Source: Selenomonadaceae bacterium
GTDB lineage: Bacteria > Bacillota > Negativicutes > Selenomonadales > Selenomonadaceae
DNA: 45,576 bases
Assembly: GCA_017515635.1 (NCBI GenBank)
Contig: JAFWFO010000033.1
Location: 1 to 45,576 of the forward strand
Direction of reading: 5' to 3'
Shown piece after piece: positions 33,003-41,348 of the stretch. Every line of letters begins with the position of its first letter. The first letter of the stretch is position 1. Position numbers and translations under genes: made by a program. The notes beneath the pieces are model-generated. The model worked only from the letters and a program-made list of their open reading frames with translations, was not told where the DNA came from and did no database searches.

Positions 33003-35297
33003 TCAGCCGGCTTGAGCTTGATGAAGTTTCGCATAAACGCCGTTGCGCTTCATCAATTCATCGTGCGAACCCGCTTCGATAATGCGTCCTTTTTCAATGA
33101 CGATAATCGCGTCGCAATCGCGCACGGTCGACAAACGGTGTGCAATCATCAACATTGTGCGTCCGCGAGAAATCGGCTCAATGTTGCTCATGATAATATT
33201 TTCGGATTCGTAGTCGAGCGCGGAAGTTGCCTCGTCGAAAATCAAAATTCGCGGGTTTGAAATCAATGCGCGTGCAATCGCGATACGTTGACGCTGACCG
33301 CCGCTCAAAAGGCTGCCGCGTTCGCCGACGAAAGTTTCATAGCCGTGCGGGAATTTGCTGACGAATTCATCTGCGCCCGCCAATTTCGCCGCGTTGACAA
33401 CGTCTTCATGCGTCGCGTTCGGGCAAGCGATACGGATATTTTCTTCGACGGTGCCGCTGAAAAGTTTGCTGTCCTGCAACACGACGCCGATTTGTCGACG
33501 GAGCCACGCCGGTTCAACCTGCGCGATGTCGACGCCGTCAATCAAAATTCGTCCCGTGTCAGGCAGATACAATCGCTGAATCAATTTCGTCAACGTGGAT
33601 TTTCCCGAACCCGAACGCCCGACGATACCGACTTTCATGCCGGCGGGAATTTTAATGTTGACGTTGTCCAAAACTTTTCCGCTTTCAGGCGAATAACTGA
33701 ACGCAAGTTTTTCAAGCGCAATGTCTCCGCGCAGGCTCGGCAAAGTTGTACGCGACGGGTTAAACGCCGGCTCTGTCTCTTCGTCCATGATGTCCGCCAA
33801 ACGTTCCATTGAAACGCGAATTTGTTGGAAGTACTGCCACTGGTTGATTAACCGCATGACCGGCGCGATTAACTGCCCCGCAATCATCTGGAATGCAATC
33901 AATTCGCCGACGGTAATTTCGCCCTCCATGACGTTATACGCGCCAATCCAAAGAATTGTCAGGTTGAACATGCTGAACAGGAAAGTACCGATTGAATTTG
34001 CAATGTTCGCCAGGTTGACAACGTCGAACGACGCCTTGACGAAACGCGCAAGTTGCTCCTCGTAACGGCGCGTGAAACTGTTTTCGATTGTCGACGATTT
34101 GACGGTATGAATGCCCGTTATCGCCTCAATCAAGAACGAGCGGTTTTCCGAACCGATTAAGAATTTGTCGTTAATCATGCGTTTGAAAATCGGCGCGACG
34201 ACCAAATTCAAAATCACGAACAGCGGAATCATTACCAAAACAACAAGGCTCAAAATTCGGCTGTACAGGAACATGACGAGAAAATAGACAATCGCAAAGA
34301 CAATATCCAAAATAATTGTCAAGCTTGAACCCGTCATGAATGAGCGCAATGTTTGCAATTCGCCCAAACGCGAAACAACGTCACCGACCTGCCACTTTTG
34401 GAAGTAACTGACCGGCAACGCGGTAATATTTTTGAACAGTCGCGAAGAAAGCGCAACGTCCATTTTACTTGCGATATTCGTGAAGAGATAGGCGCGCAGG
34501 CATTGCATCCAGTTTTGAAAAATCGTGCAAAGTGCCATGCCCAAAACCAAAATGTCGAGCGCGTCCGCCGCACGGTGAACCAAAACTTTATCGATAATGT
34601 TTTGCGTGAAAATAGGCGACGTTAAACCCAAAAGTTGCAACAACAGCGACAGGAATAAGACGCTGCGCAGGAACGGCATATATTTCGAGACGACGGGGAT
34701 AAACCATCTGAAACCGAATTTTTCGAGTTTCTTTTCGAGTTCGTAACGGCGCGTGAATAAAATCGCATCGCCCGTCCAGTCCATCAAAAGTTTGTAGCGA
34801 TCAACTTTGACGGGCTGTTGACTGAAAACGGGATCCATGACGTAAATGTCGCCTTCGCGAATTGTGGTAATGACGACACTGCGCCCCGAATGCAATTTAA
34901 TCAGCACGGGATAAACGAGCTTGTCTAAATCCGCTTCCGTCAAACCGTCGTATGCGCGTGCTTTTAATTTCAAATCGCGGGCGGCACGCACCAAAGTCGT
35001 AAAATCAACGCTGCCTTCTTCGAGGACGTAAGCGCGTTCGAGTTGGCGATAATCCGCAGGAATGTTGTAATATTTCGCAATGGCGATAAGGCACGCGATA
35101 CCCGTATCAATGCCGTTGACGACGCCGCCGTCTTCGGGCTTGACTTCGGTATCGAGTTGACCGCTTTTGGCTTGGTCTGCGGGAACTTTTTTGGGCGTAA
35201 TTCTGCCCAGAGCTTGACCGCCGGATTTCTGCGGAGCTTGTCCCTGCGACGGCACCAAACTTTTATCGTCGGGAGTTCGATTGTTGTTATCCGCCAT
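33003..35297 (-). CDS. Type I secretion ABC exporter, HlyB-like, degenerate C39 domain (second of two)
   Basis: A 764-residue exporter. Residues 1-60 are a Gln/Pro/Lys-rich disordered extension. Residues about 60-185 are a C39-type domain: NGIDTGIACLIAIAKYYNIP replaces the usual DCGAAC, so the catalytic Cys is Thr and leader cleavage is not expected; HlyB has the same kind of inactive chaperone-like domain. The membrane part follows (about 205-490), then the ATPase with GRSGSGKST (Walker A, about 560), LLSGGQRQRIAIARAL (signature), FDEATSALD (Walker B) and AHRLST. Gly-Gly precursors are one possible cargo, RTX-like or surface proteins another. It is preceded by the adaptor gene and followed by two glycosyltransferases. 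Confidence 0.92.
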   Translation of the reverse strand: MADNNNRTPDDKSLVPSQGQAPQKSGGQALGRITPKKVPADQAKSGQLDTEVKPEDGGVVNGIDTGIACLIAIAKYYNIPADYRQLERAYVLEEGSVDFTTLVRAARDLKLKARAYDGLTEADLDKLVYPVLIKLHSGRSVVITTIREGDIYVMDPVFSQQPVKVDRYKLLMDWTGDAILFTRRYELEKKLEKFGFRWFIPVVSKYMPFLRSVLFLSLLLQLLGLTSPIFTQNIIDKVLVHRAADALDILVLGMALCTIFQNWMQCLRAYLFTNIASKMDVALSSRLFKNITALPVSYFQKWQVGDVVSRLGELQTLRSFMTGSSLTIILDIVFAIVYFLVMFLYSRILSLVVLVMIPLFVILNLVVAPIFKRMINDKFLIGSENRSFLIEAITGIHTVKSSTIENSFTRRYEEQLARFVKASFDVVNLANIANSIGTFLFSMFNLTILWIGAYNVMEGEITVGELIAFQMIAGQLIAPVMRLINQWQYFQQIRVSMERLADIMDEETEPAFNPSRTTLPSLRGDIALEKLAFSYSPESGKVLDNVNIKIPAGMKVGIVGRSGSGKSTLTKLIQRLYLPDTGRILIDGVDIAQVEPAWLRRQIGVVLQDSKLFSGTVEENIRIACPNATHEDVVNAAKLAGADEFVSKFPHGYETFVGERGSLLSGGQRQRIAIARALISNPRILIFDEATSALDYESENIIMSNIEPISRGRTMLMIAHRLSTVRDCDAIIVIEKGRIIEAGSHDELMKRNGVYAKLHQAQAG

Positions 35298-35322
35298 AAA
35301 TCACCGCTCCCGTTCCAAATTC

Positions 35323-35402
35323 AGCTTTAAGCTTTAAGCTTTGAGCTTTAAGGATTTTAATTTCAAATTCATTACGCATTACGCATTTCGCATTACGCAT
35401 TG
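35323..35402 (-). repeat. Two heptanucleotide tandem repeats, AGCTTTA and ATTACGC types
   Basis: 35323-35350 holds AGCTTTA, AGCTTTA, AGCTTTG, AGCTTTA; 35371-35402 holds ATTACGC, ATTACGC, ATTTCGC, ATTACGC. They fill the gap between the adaptor stop and the second exporter's start. Confidence 0.7.
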
Positions 35403-35406
35403 ATTT

Positions 35407-36762
35407 TCACCGCTCCCTCAAGGCTTCGGACGTGTAGCGACGGAACGGATCGAGGAAGAAGTCAATGATACGTTTTTCCTTGATTTTAATTTCCGCGCTG
35501 ACGTTCATGCCGACTTCGATTTTCGCGGGCTTGCCGTAAACGCTGATGTCGTTGCTCGTCGGGTCAAGGATAAGTTTATATTTCATGTGTTTAACTTGGT
35601 CGTTGGGTTCATTGACGGCGTCCGCGCTGATTTCCTGAACTTCAGCTTTGTACATGCCGAATTTTTGGAAATTGAACGTTTCGACTTTGACTTCTGCTTC
35701 TTGCCCGACTTTGATAAAGCCGATGTCTTTGTTGTCCGCGTAAACTTCAAACTCAAGCTTGGCATCTTCGGGGACGATTTGCATCAAAGGTTGCGCGTCC
35801 GTGACGATACCGCCGACAGTGTGCACGTCCAGATTGTAAACACGTCCGGAAATGGGCGCGTAAATAACCGCCATGCGCGAATCTTCCTCGGCCTTTTTGA
35901 TTGATTCGGTGACGGAATAATATTCCTTCTTCGCTTCGACAAGCGCGGTCATAATGTCTTTGTGATAAGCCGCGTCGACGTTCGCAAGGTTTTGTTGAGC
36001 TTCGGCGATTTCCGCACGAATGCTGTTAATTGAATCCAATTCCGCTTGAGCGTTTTTGGCGTACTCAATCGTTTCGCGTTGTTGCTCCAAAAGTTGGAAC
36101 TGTGAAATTGCGTTTTCTTCGCTCAAGGCCTGCAGACGAGCTTCTTTTTCCTGCGCGATAGCTAAAACTTCCGCGTATTTTTCGTAAGATGCCTGAGTTG
36201 CCTGAAGTTTGGCGACGCGCTGAGCGATAACGTCTTCGCGGCTTTGGCGTTGCGTGCGATAGTCATTTGTGCGGCTTTGATACAGTGCCATTTCCGCCGC
36301 CAAATCGTGCGGTTCCAAATCGGGATCTTCTTCCGGCGTGAAGGGTTGCTGAGTAAGTTCCGCCGTCAAACGCTGAATGTCGAGCTTGTAATAGGCGGCG
36401 CGTTTTTTCAAGCTGTCGTAGTCTGCTGAAGTCGTCGTCGGATCGAGTACAATAAGCGTGTCGCCTTCCTGAACGAGCTGACCTTCTTCAACGTTGATTT
36501 CTTTGATGATACCCTTGTTTTTAACCTGAATGGTTTTGATTTGTCCCGAAGGAATAACTTTGCCCGCCGCAACCGCGACTTCGTTGATATGTCCCAAAAA
36601 AGACCAAACGAGCGCGGCGACAGCCAACGCCAAAATTGACCACATGACAAGCCTGCCCGTGGGTGAAGGCGGCGTTTCGGTTACTTCGAGTATTGCCGGC
36701 AAGAATTCTGTTTCTTTTTCGCGTTCCTCGCCGTGGACTAGCCATTTCCAAAATTTGCCCAT
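35407..36762 (-). CDS. Type I secretion periplasmic adaptor, HlyD family
   Basis: A 451-residue membrane-fusion protein bridging an inner-membrane ABC exporter to the outer-membrane channel. One membrane helix near residue 40-57 (VMWSILALAVAALVWSFLG) is followed by a beta/lipoyl region (IQVKNKGIIKEINVEEGQLV), a long coiled coil (about 110-290) and a second lipoyl/beta-barrel part (VIYAPISGRVYNLDVHTVGG, AEVKVETFNFQKFG). HlyD needs a TolC-type channel, so the organism should have an outer membrane; no tolC is in the window. GGAGG lies upstream; the gene lies 16 bp after the first exporter. Confidence 0.93.
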   Translation of the reverse strand: MGKFWKWLVHGEEREKETEFLPAILEVTETPPSPTGRLVMWSILALAVAALVWSFLGHINEVAVAAGKVIPSGQIKTIQVKNKGIIKEINVEEGQLVQEGDTLIVLDPTTTSADYDSLKKRAAYYKLDIQRLTAELTQQPFTPEEDPDLEPHDLAAEMALYQSRTNDYRTQRQSREDVIAQRVAKLQATQASYEKYAEVLAIAQEKEARLQALSEENAISQFQLLEQQRETIEYAKNAQAELDSINSIRAEIAEAQQNLANVDAAYHKDIMTALVEAKKEYYSVTESIKKAEEDSRMAVIYAPISGRVYNLDVHTVGGIVTDAQPLMQIVPEDAKLEFEVYADNKDIGFIKVGQEAEVKVETFNFQKFGMYKAEVQEISADAVNEPNDQVKHMKYKLILDPTSNDISVYGKPAKIEVGMNVSAEIKIKEKRIIDFFLDPFRRYTSEALRER

Positions 36763-36778
36763 TTAATTCAACCTCCGT

Positions 36779-38917
36779 TCAGCCCCTGGTCGACTGCTGG
36801 TCGTAGAGATAACGATAAAGACCGCCGAGCAGAATCAATTCGTCATGCGTGCCGCTTTCGACGATTTCGCCTTTGTCGACAACGATAATTTTATCGCAAC
36901 GCCGCACGGCACTGAGTCTGTGCGCAATGATAAGCATCGTTCTTTGCGCGCCGATTGCGCCCATGTTATTCAGAATGATTCTTTCGGATTCGTAGTCGAG
37001 CGCGGAAGTTGCCTCGTCGAAAATCAGAATCGGCGGGTTAGCCAAGAGCGCACGGGCTATCGCCACGCGTTGTCTTTGACCGCCCGAAAGTGAATCGCCG
37101 CGTTCGCCGACTTTGGTGTCGTAGCCTTCTTTGAGTTCCAAAATAAAATCGTGAGCACCCGCAAGCCGCGCCGCACGAATAATTTCGTCCATTGTCGCTG
37201 TCGGGCGGCTTATCGCAATGTTGTCGCGCACACTGGAGTTGAACAGGTAATTTTCCTGCATGACAACGCCGATTTGTCCGCGCAACCACGAAAGGTTAGC
37301 TTCTTTAGTGTTGATTCCGCCGATAACGATTGAGCCGGCTTCGGGGATGTAAAGATTTTGCACCAGATTTGTCAACGTAGACTTGCCCGAACCCGAACGC
37401 CCGACGATACCGATTTTTTGTCCCGGCAAAACTTTCAAGTTGATATTCTTCAAAACTAACGGCAAGTCGACGCGGTATCGGAATGAAACGTCCGTGAACT
37501 CAATCGCGCCGTCAATTCGGGGAGCACCGCGCTTGCCCATTTCCGCAACAATCGGTTCCATCGGCGTGTTCAAAATGTCGCCGATACGTTCAAGCGCAAG
37601 ACCGACCTGCTGAACTTCCGGCCACATCGTCAAAAGTTTCGTCATCGGGCTGAGAGCTTGACGCGAAATCATCTGGAATGCGATTAACTGACCGAGCGTA
37701 AATTCGCCGTTCATGACCATATGACCGCCGTACCAGAGAATCGCCATTGTGATACCCGCTTGAACGACGCCGCTGAATCCGCTGATAACCAGACGGAATT
37801 TCGCATTTTCAAAAGTCGTGCGAACGTAACGCGCCAAAAGATTTTCCCACTTGTTGACGAATTGCGGCTCAACTGCCAACGCTTTAATCGTTTCAATGTT
37901 CGTGATTGATTCGACCATGAAAGCGTTATTCATTGCGCCCGTGCGCCAAACTGCTTCGATTTTGCGTTTGATAATCGGGACAGCCCAAATGTTTTGCACC
38001 ATGTACAGCGGAACCGTTATCAGCGCGATTAACGTCAACGGCACGGAATACCAGAACATGAACGCAATAAACACGACGGAAAAGAACACGTCCAAAGCCG
38101 TCATGAGACCCGAACCCGTCAAAAATCCGCGGATTTGTCCCAACGCCCCGACACGCATCAAAGTATCACCGACGCGCCGACGTTCGTAATACGGCAACGG
38201 CAGTGAAATCAGGTGACGGAATAATCGCGTGCCCAAAATCGCATCAAGTTTGTTCGTCGTGTGGTTGAGGACGTAAGTTTTCAGCGCGGTCAACAGTGCC
38301 TGCATGAAGAAAAACAGAATCATACTGCAACCGATAACCGTCAGCGTCGAATAGCCTTCGTTGCCGATAACTTTGTCGATGATAACCTGCGTGATGAGCG
38401 GGAACCCGATACCCATCAACTGCAGGAAAAATGACGCCACAAGGACTTCAATCAGCGGTTTTTTGTAACGCGCCATGACGCGCAGGAACCAATCGACGTT
38501 GTAACGCTTTTTGAAGTACGTCCAACTGAACGCCGCCGAGAAAATCAAAAGTTCGTTCGACCAGGCTTCGAGAAAGTCTTTAATCGGAATTGCCCGCGGT
38601 TTGTTTTCACGCGGATCAATCGCCAAAATGACTTCGTCGTTTGCCGAGCCGAGCGCGATATAGGCTCCGTCATTCATTTTTGCCACGGCGGGATATTCAA
38701 TCTCGCGCAGTTCTTCGACGGTCGGGCGAATCAATGTACTGCTGATGTTGTATTTCTTCGCCAGCGCTTGCAACTTTTTCCAGTCGAGTTTGTCGTCGGT
38801 TTCGGGATTTTTTTCGTAAACGGACTGCAGGTCTTTCACGCCGAAGTGTTGCAAAACCTTTATGATGGAGATAACTCCGGTACGATCTTGGGGCGGCGAG
38901 GACTTATTTTCAGGCAT
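36779..38917 (-). CDS. Type I secretion ABC exporter, HlyB-like, degenerate C39 domain (first of two)
   Basis: A 712-residue paralog of the exporter at 33003-35297. The N-terminal C39-like domain reads DRTGVISIIKVLQHFGV at the active-site position, without the catalytic Cys. Six membrane helices span about 150-430. The ATPase has GRSGSGKST near residue 508, DSLSGGQRQRVAIARALL, FDEATSALDYESE and AHRLSA. It shares the tail FDEATSALDYESExII with its paralog. The two may form a heterodimer or serve different cargo with one adaptor. ATG 38917 is the best start (AAGGGAGA about 13 nt upstream); an upstream TTG lacks a site. Confidence 0.92.
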   Translation of the reverse strand: MPENKSSPPQDRTGVISIIKVLQHFGVKDLQSVYEKNPETDDKLDWKKLQALAKKYNISSTLIRPTVEELREIEYPAVAKMNDGAYIALGSANDEVILAIDPRENKPRAIPIKDFLEAWSNELLIFSAAFSWTYFKKRYNVDWFLRVMARYKKPLIEVLVASFFLQLMGIGFPLITQVIIDKVIGNEGYSTLTVIGCSMILFFFMQALLTALKTYVLNHTTNKLDAILGTRLFRHLISLPLPYYERRRVGDTLMRVGALGQIRGFLTGSGLMTALDVFFSVVFIAFMFWYSVPLTLIALITVPLYMVQNIWAVPIIKRKIEAVWRTGAMNNAFMVESITNIETIKALAVEPQFVNKWENLLARYVRTTFENAKFRLVISGFSGVVQAGITMAILWYGGHMVMNGEFTLGQLIAFQMISRQALSPMTKLLTMWPEVQQVGLALERIGDILNTPMEPIVAEMGKRGAPRIDGAIEFTDVSFRYRVDLPLVLKNINLKVLPGQKIGIVGRSGSGKSTLTNLVQNLYIPEAGSIVIGGINTKEANLSWLRGQIGVVMQENYLFNSSVRDNIAISRPTATMDEIIRAARLAGAHDFILELKEGYDTKVGERGDSLSGGQRQRVAIARALLANPPILIFDEATSALDYESERIILNNMGAIGAQRTMLIIAHRLSAVRRCDKIIVVDKGEIVESGTHDELILLGGLYRYLYDQQSTRG

Positions 38918-39001
38918 GTTGCATGCAAGTCTCCCTTCGTTTGTCAATCAATGCGCATTATGTAGCAAGATTATTAGACGCGCATTAAAAAATTTTTCAC
39001 G

Positions 39002-39044
39002 AAAAAAACCGCCGTCAATCCGCAAGGAAGACAGCGGCTTTTTT
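39002..39044 (-). terminator. Terminator of rpsU
   Basis: Stem GCCGCTGTC/GACGGCGG (one mismatch) with T-runs on both sides, 17-24 nt after the rpsU stop. Confidence 0.8.
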
Positions 39045-39060
39045 ATTTGTCGACTGAGGA

Positions 39061-39240
39061 TTAACGATATTTCCGCTTGCGAGCCGCCTCCGATTTCTTC
39101 TTGCGGCGAACGCTGGGCTTCTCGTAATGTTCACGCTTGCGAACTTCTGCGAGCGTGCCCGCCTTTTGACAGGTACGCTTAAAGCGGCGGAGAGCACTGT
39201 CTATGGATTCGTTTTTCCCAACTTTGACTTCATTGGCCAT
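39061..39240 (-). CDS. rpsU: Ribosomal protein bS21
   Basis: A 59-residue basic ribosomal protein of the 30S subunit platform. It reads [20 protein letters not shown], then [20 protein letters not shown] and ends [19 protein letters not shown], the standard S21 pattern. GGAGGGAT lies 7 nt before the ATG. The gene has its own promoter and terminator. Its upstream neighbour is the repeat element next to hpf, which also acts on the 30S subunit. Confidence 0.96.
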   Translation of the reverse strand: MANEVKVGKNESIDSALRRFKRTCQKAGTLAEVRKREHYEKPSVRRKKKSEAARKRKYR

Positions 39241-39286
39241 TCAATATCCCTCCCTCCGCGTTGTCGTTGAATTTAGTTGCCCGCGT

Positions 39287-39315
39287 ATTGTAACATGCAA
39301 GTTTCCTAACGTCAA
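39287..39315 (-). promoter_or_regulatory. Promoter of rpsU
   Basis: TTGACG (39310-39315), 17-bp spacer, TACAAT (39287-39292) on the minus strand. Confidence 0.75.
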
Positions 39316-39363
39316 CGGAAATTTTTTGGCGGCGGTGATTGTCGCTTCGAATGATTTTTTAAT

Positions 39364-39524
39364 CTACTTTCTTTGGCGGCAAAGAAAGTAGCAAAGAAAC
39401 CGCGCCTACGCGGCGAGCGAAGCGGTACGTTATCGCGTTGAAAAGCCGATTCGTAAGGCATTTGGCCGACGGTATTTGCGTCACGCAAATGCGTCGGCGT
39501 GGAGCCGTCATCCGTGACGGCTCC
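39364..39524 (-). repeat. 160-bp triple-hairpin repeat element, copy B (3' of hpf)
   Basis: Reverse-oriented copy of the element at 8054-8213. Stems: GGAGCCGTC/GACGGCTCC (39501-39524), GCCGACG core with ATTTGCG/CGCAAAT, and the 12-bp CTACTTTCTTTG/CAAAGAAAGTAG stem (39364-39391). The middle stretch differs more. The first stem begins 24 bp past the hpf stop, mirroring copy A and glyS. Confidence 0.8.
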
Positions 39525-39548
39525 AAATTTCGCTTGAGTTAAAATTTT

Positions 39549-40094
39549 TCAGCCGTCGAATTCCAAAAGCCCGTAAGCTCCGGCGGTGCGCTTGTAGACG
39601 ACGCAAATTTGTTCGGTCTGCGCATCGCGGAACACGAAAAAGTTGTGGTTAAGCAGATTCATTTGCATGATTGCTTCTTGAACGTCCATGGGCTTAACGA
39701 CGAAATGTTTGGTTTTGACAATCGGATATTCGGCCTCTTCTTCGCGTTCGACTTGAATTTTCGATTCGGCGAAGGCCTCCGAACGAATGCCGCCGTTGCG
39801 GAAACGCCGTTCGAGTTTTGTTTTTTGCTTGTGGATTTGCCGCTCAAGTTTTTCGACGACCAAGTCAATCGAAGTGTACATGTCGGCAGTCGATTCTTGT
39901 CCGCGCAGGATGAGACCGCCGCGAACTTCCGCCGTGACTTCGACAATTTGGCGTTCGCGCTCGACGGAGAGTAAAACCGAAATTTCGTCGACATTGTCAA
40001 AGTACTTGGTGATTTTGCCGACGCGCTTTTCGACGTACTCGCGCAACGGCGGAGTGATTTCGATATTTTTTCCTCGGATGTTGAATGTTGCCAT
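39549..40094 (-). CDS. hpf: Ribosome hibernation-promoting factor, long form
   Basis: A 181-residue long HPF. The N-terminal S30AE/YfiA domain (MATFNIRGKNIEITPPLREY, DMYTSIDLVVEKLERQIHKQ) binds the 30S subunit and blocks mRNA/tRNA sites. The C-terminal dimerisation domain (about 120-181: VVKPMDVQEAIMQMNLLNHN, FFVFRDAQTEQICVVYKR) joins two 70S ribosomes into 100S. ATG at 40094 is chosen because the added N-terminus would be MQNIPLNTRAEGAVEV without family match; GGAG lies about 13 nt before it. It ends 309 bp before rpsU. Confidence 0.95.
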   Translation of the reverse strand: MATFNIRGKNIEITPPLREYVEKRVGKITKYFDNVDEISVLLSVERERQIVEVTAEVRGGLILRGQESTADMYTSIDLVVEKLERQIHKQKTKLERRFRNGGIRSEAFAESKIQVEREEEAEYPIVKTKHFVVKPMDVQEAIMQMNLLNHNFFVFRDAQTEQICVVYKRTAGAYGLLEFDG

Positions 40095-40214
40095 GACTTC
40101 AACAGCTCCTTCCGCTCTTGTGTTTAAGGGTATATTCTGCACGGCGGGAATAATTCCTTTAAGCTGAAAAAAAATTGCCGCCCGTTAAGCGACAAAAAAT
40201 TTGATGTCCGAAGT

Positions 40215-40682
40215 TCAAACGTCTCTGTCGACGGAAAGCGCAATGTCGATTCGGTGACCGCCCAACTCCATTTCGACGTTGAGATAATTTGAGTCGCTGA
40301 TTTTAATCGTGAGGTCTTCGCCGATTGTCAAATTGGGCGTGGAAATGTCGACTTCAAGTCCCAGCTCGGTGAAATTTGTTGCGGAACGGGCTGTGAGCAT
40401 GTTGGACATTTCGCAAATCGCGCTTTGAGCTATGGCGTCGAAATCGGGCACGTGCATTCCCATCATCATTGTCGAGGCGATAAATCGGGCAGTTTCTTCC
40501 GTCATGTTGTAGATAACGTTGCCGCGCATTTGACGGGTAAAGCCGACCATGACCGTGACGCCTTTGCTTATAACATTTCGATCTTGCAGATAAACCCTGA
40601 GCCGCCGCGGGATTGAGAAGCCCATTTGCGGCATGACATCCATGAATGCATCGATTATAGGGTTGACTAATTTTGCATCCAC
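40215..40682 (-). CDS. CheX-like chemotaxis phosphatase, canonical site
   Basis: A 155-residue protein of the CheX/CheC/FliY phosphatase family that dephosphorylates CheY-P. The active-site motif ExxNM is in ICEMSNMLTARSATNF. Flanking DFDAIAQSAI and GFTRQMRGNVIYNMTEETA fit CheX. GTG start with GGAG 9 nt upstream, 4 bp after the preceding gene's stop, so they form a pair. No other che gene is nearby. Confidence 0.75.
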   Translation of the reverse strand: MDAKLVNPIIDAFMDVMPQMGFSIPRRLRVYLQDRNVISKGVTVMVGFTRQMRGNVIYNMTEETARFIASTMMMGMHVPDFDAIAQSAICEMSNMLTARSATNFTELGLEVDISTPNLTIGEDLTIKISDSNYLNVEMELGGHRIDIALSVDRDV

Positions 40683-40686
40683 TATA

Positions 40687-41172
40687 TCAATCTCCTTCCG
40701 CGAAACCCAGATTCATGCAAACTTCGCCGAAACTCAGGGTCGCCGTGATTTTGAAAGTGACAAGCTTGTGCGAAGCGATTTTTATTCCGTTGCCGCAAAT
40801 TGTGCCGGGCGGCGTCAACGTCAAATGTTTTGAAAAAGTTTTGTTGAGTTTTTCGGCTCCGCGCTGAACGAAAATATTTGCCGCGTCTTCCGCCGCGTCC
40901 TCGTCTTCGGCATCTTCCGGCTCACGCAGAAATTTTTGTGCGAAAAGTTTTAACGTCTCGTTCGACATGTAAATTACTGCGCGTCCGGAAGGTGTGCCCG
41001 TCAATCCGATGACAATCGCTATTCCGTCGACTTTAAGCGGTTTGCTCTCGTAAAAATCCAATTTCATTTCGGGCAACTCGCCGATTTGACTTGAAATTTC
41101 TTCGCGAAGCGCGTCGACAAAAATTTCTGCGTAAGACTCGCGAAGCTCTTTTTCGCGACTGATTTTTTCCAC
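40687..41172 (-). CDS. CheX-like protein, second paralog with altered site
   Basis: A 161-residue relative of the next gene. It has VDALREEISSQIGELPEMKL, GLTGTPSGRAVIYMSNETLK and then EDAANIFVQRGAEKLNKTFS, which puts Asp-Ala-Ala-Asn where CheX has Glu-x-x-Asn-Met. It may have low activity or pair with its neighbour as CheX dimerises. Start: GTG 41172 lies 6 nt after GAGGGA; an upstream ATG (41178) has no spacing. A longer frame to 41274 has no ribosome-binding site. Confidence 0.65.
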   Translation of the reverse strand: MEKISREKELRESYAEIFVDALREEISSQIGELPEMKLDFYESKPLKVDGIAIVIGLTGTPSGRAVIYMSNETLKLFAQKFLREPEDAEDEDAAEDAANIFVQRGAEKLNKTFSKHLTLTPPGTICGNGIKIASHKLVTFKITATLSFGEVCMNLGFAEGD

Positions 41173-41289
41173 AAGCATTCCCTCACTTATCGTCAAAAAT
41201 TTTTGTGATTCGATTATAAAGCTTTTGCCTGAAATTTCTATGCAGTCGACGAAATTACCTGCCGTGTTCGTCAAAAAATTTTTTGGCGT

Positions 41290-41318
41290 TTGAATTTAGA
41301 TTTTCAACGTGCTACACT
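41290..41318 (+). promoter_or_regulatory. Promoter of the DUF4127 gene
   Basis: TTGAAT (41290-41295), 17-bp spacer, TACACT (41313-41318), about 30 bp before the start. Confidence 0.6.
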
Positions 41319-41348
41319 GTCGGAAAAATTTTTAAGGAAGTGACCTTG

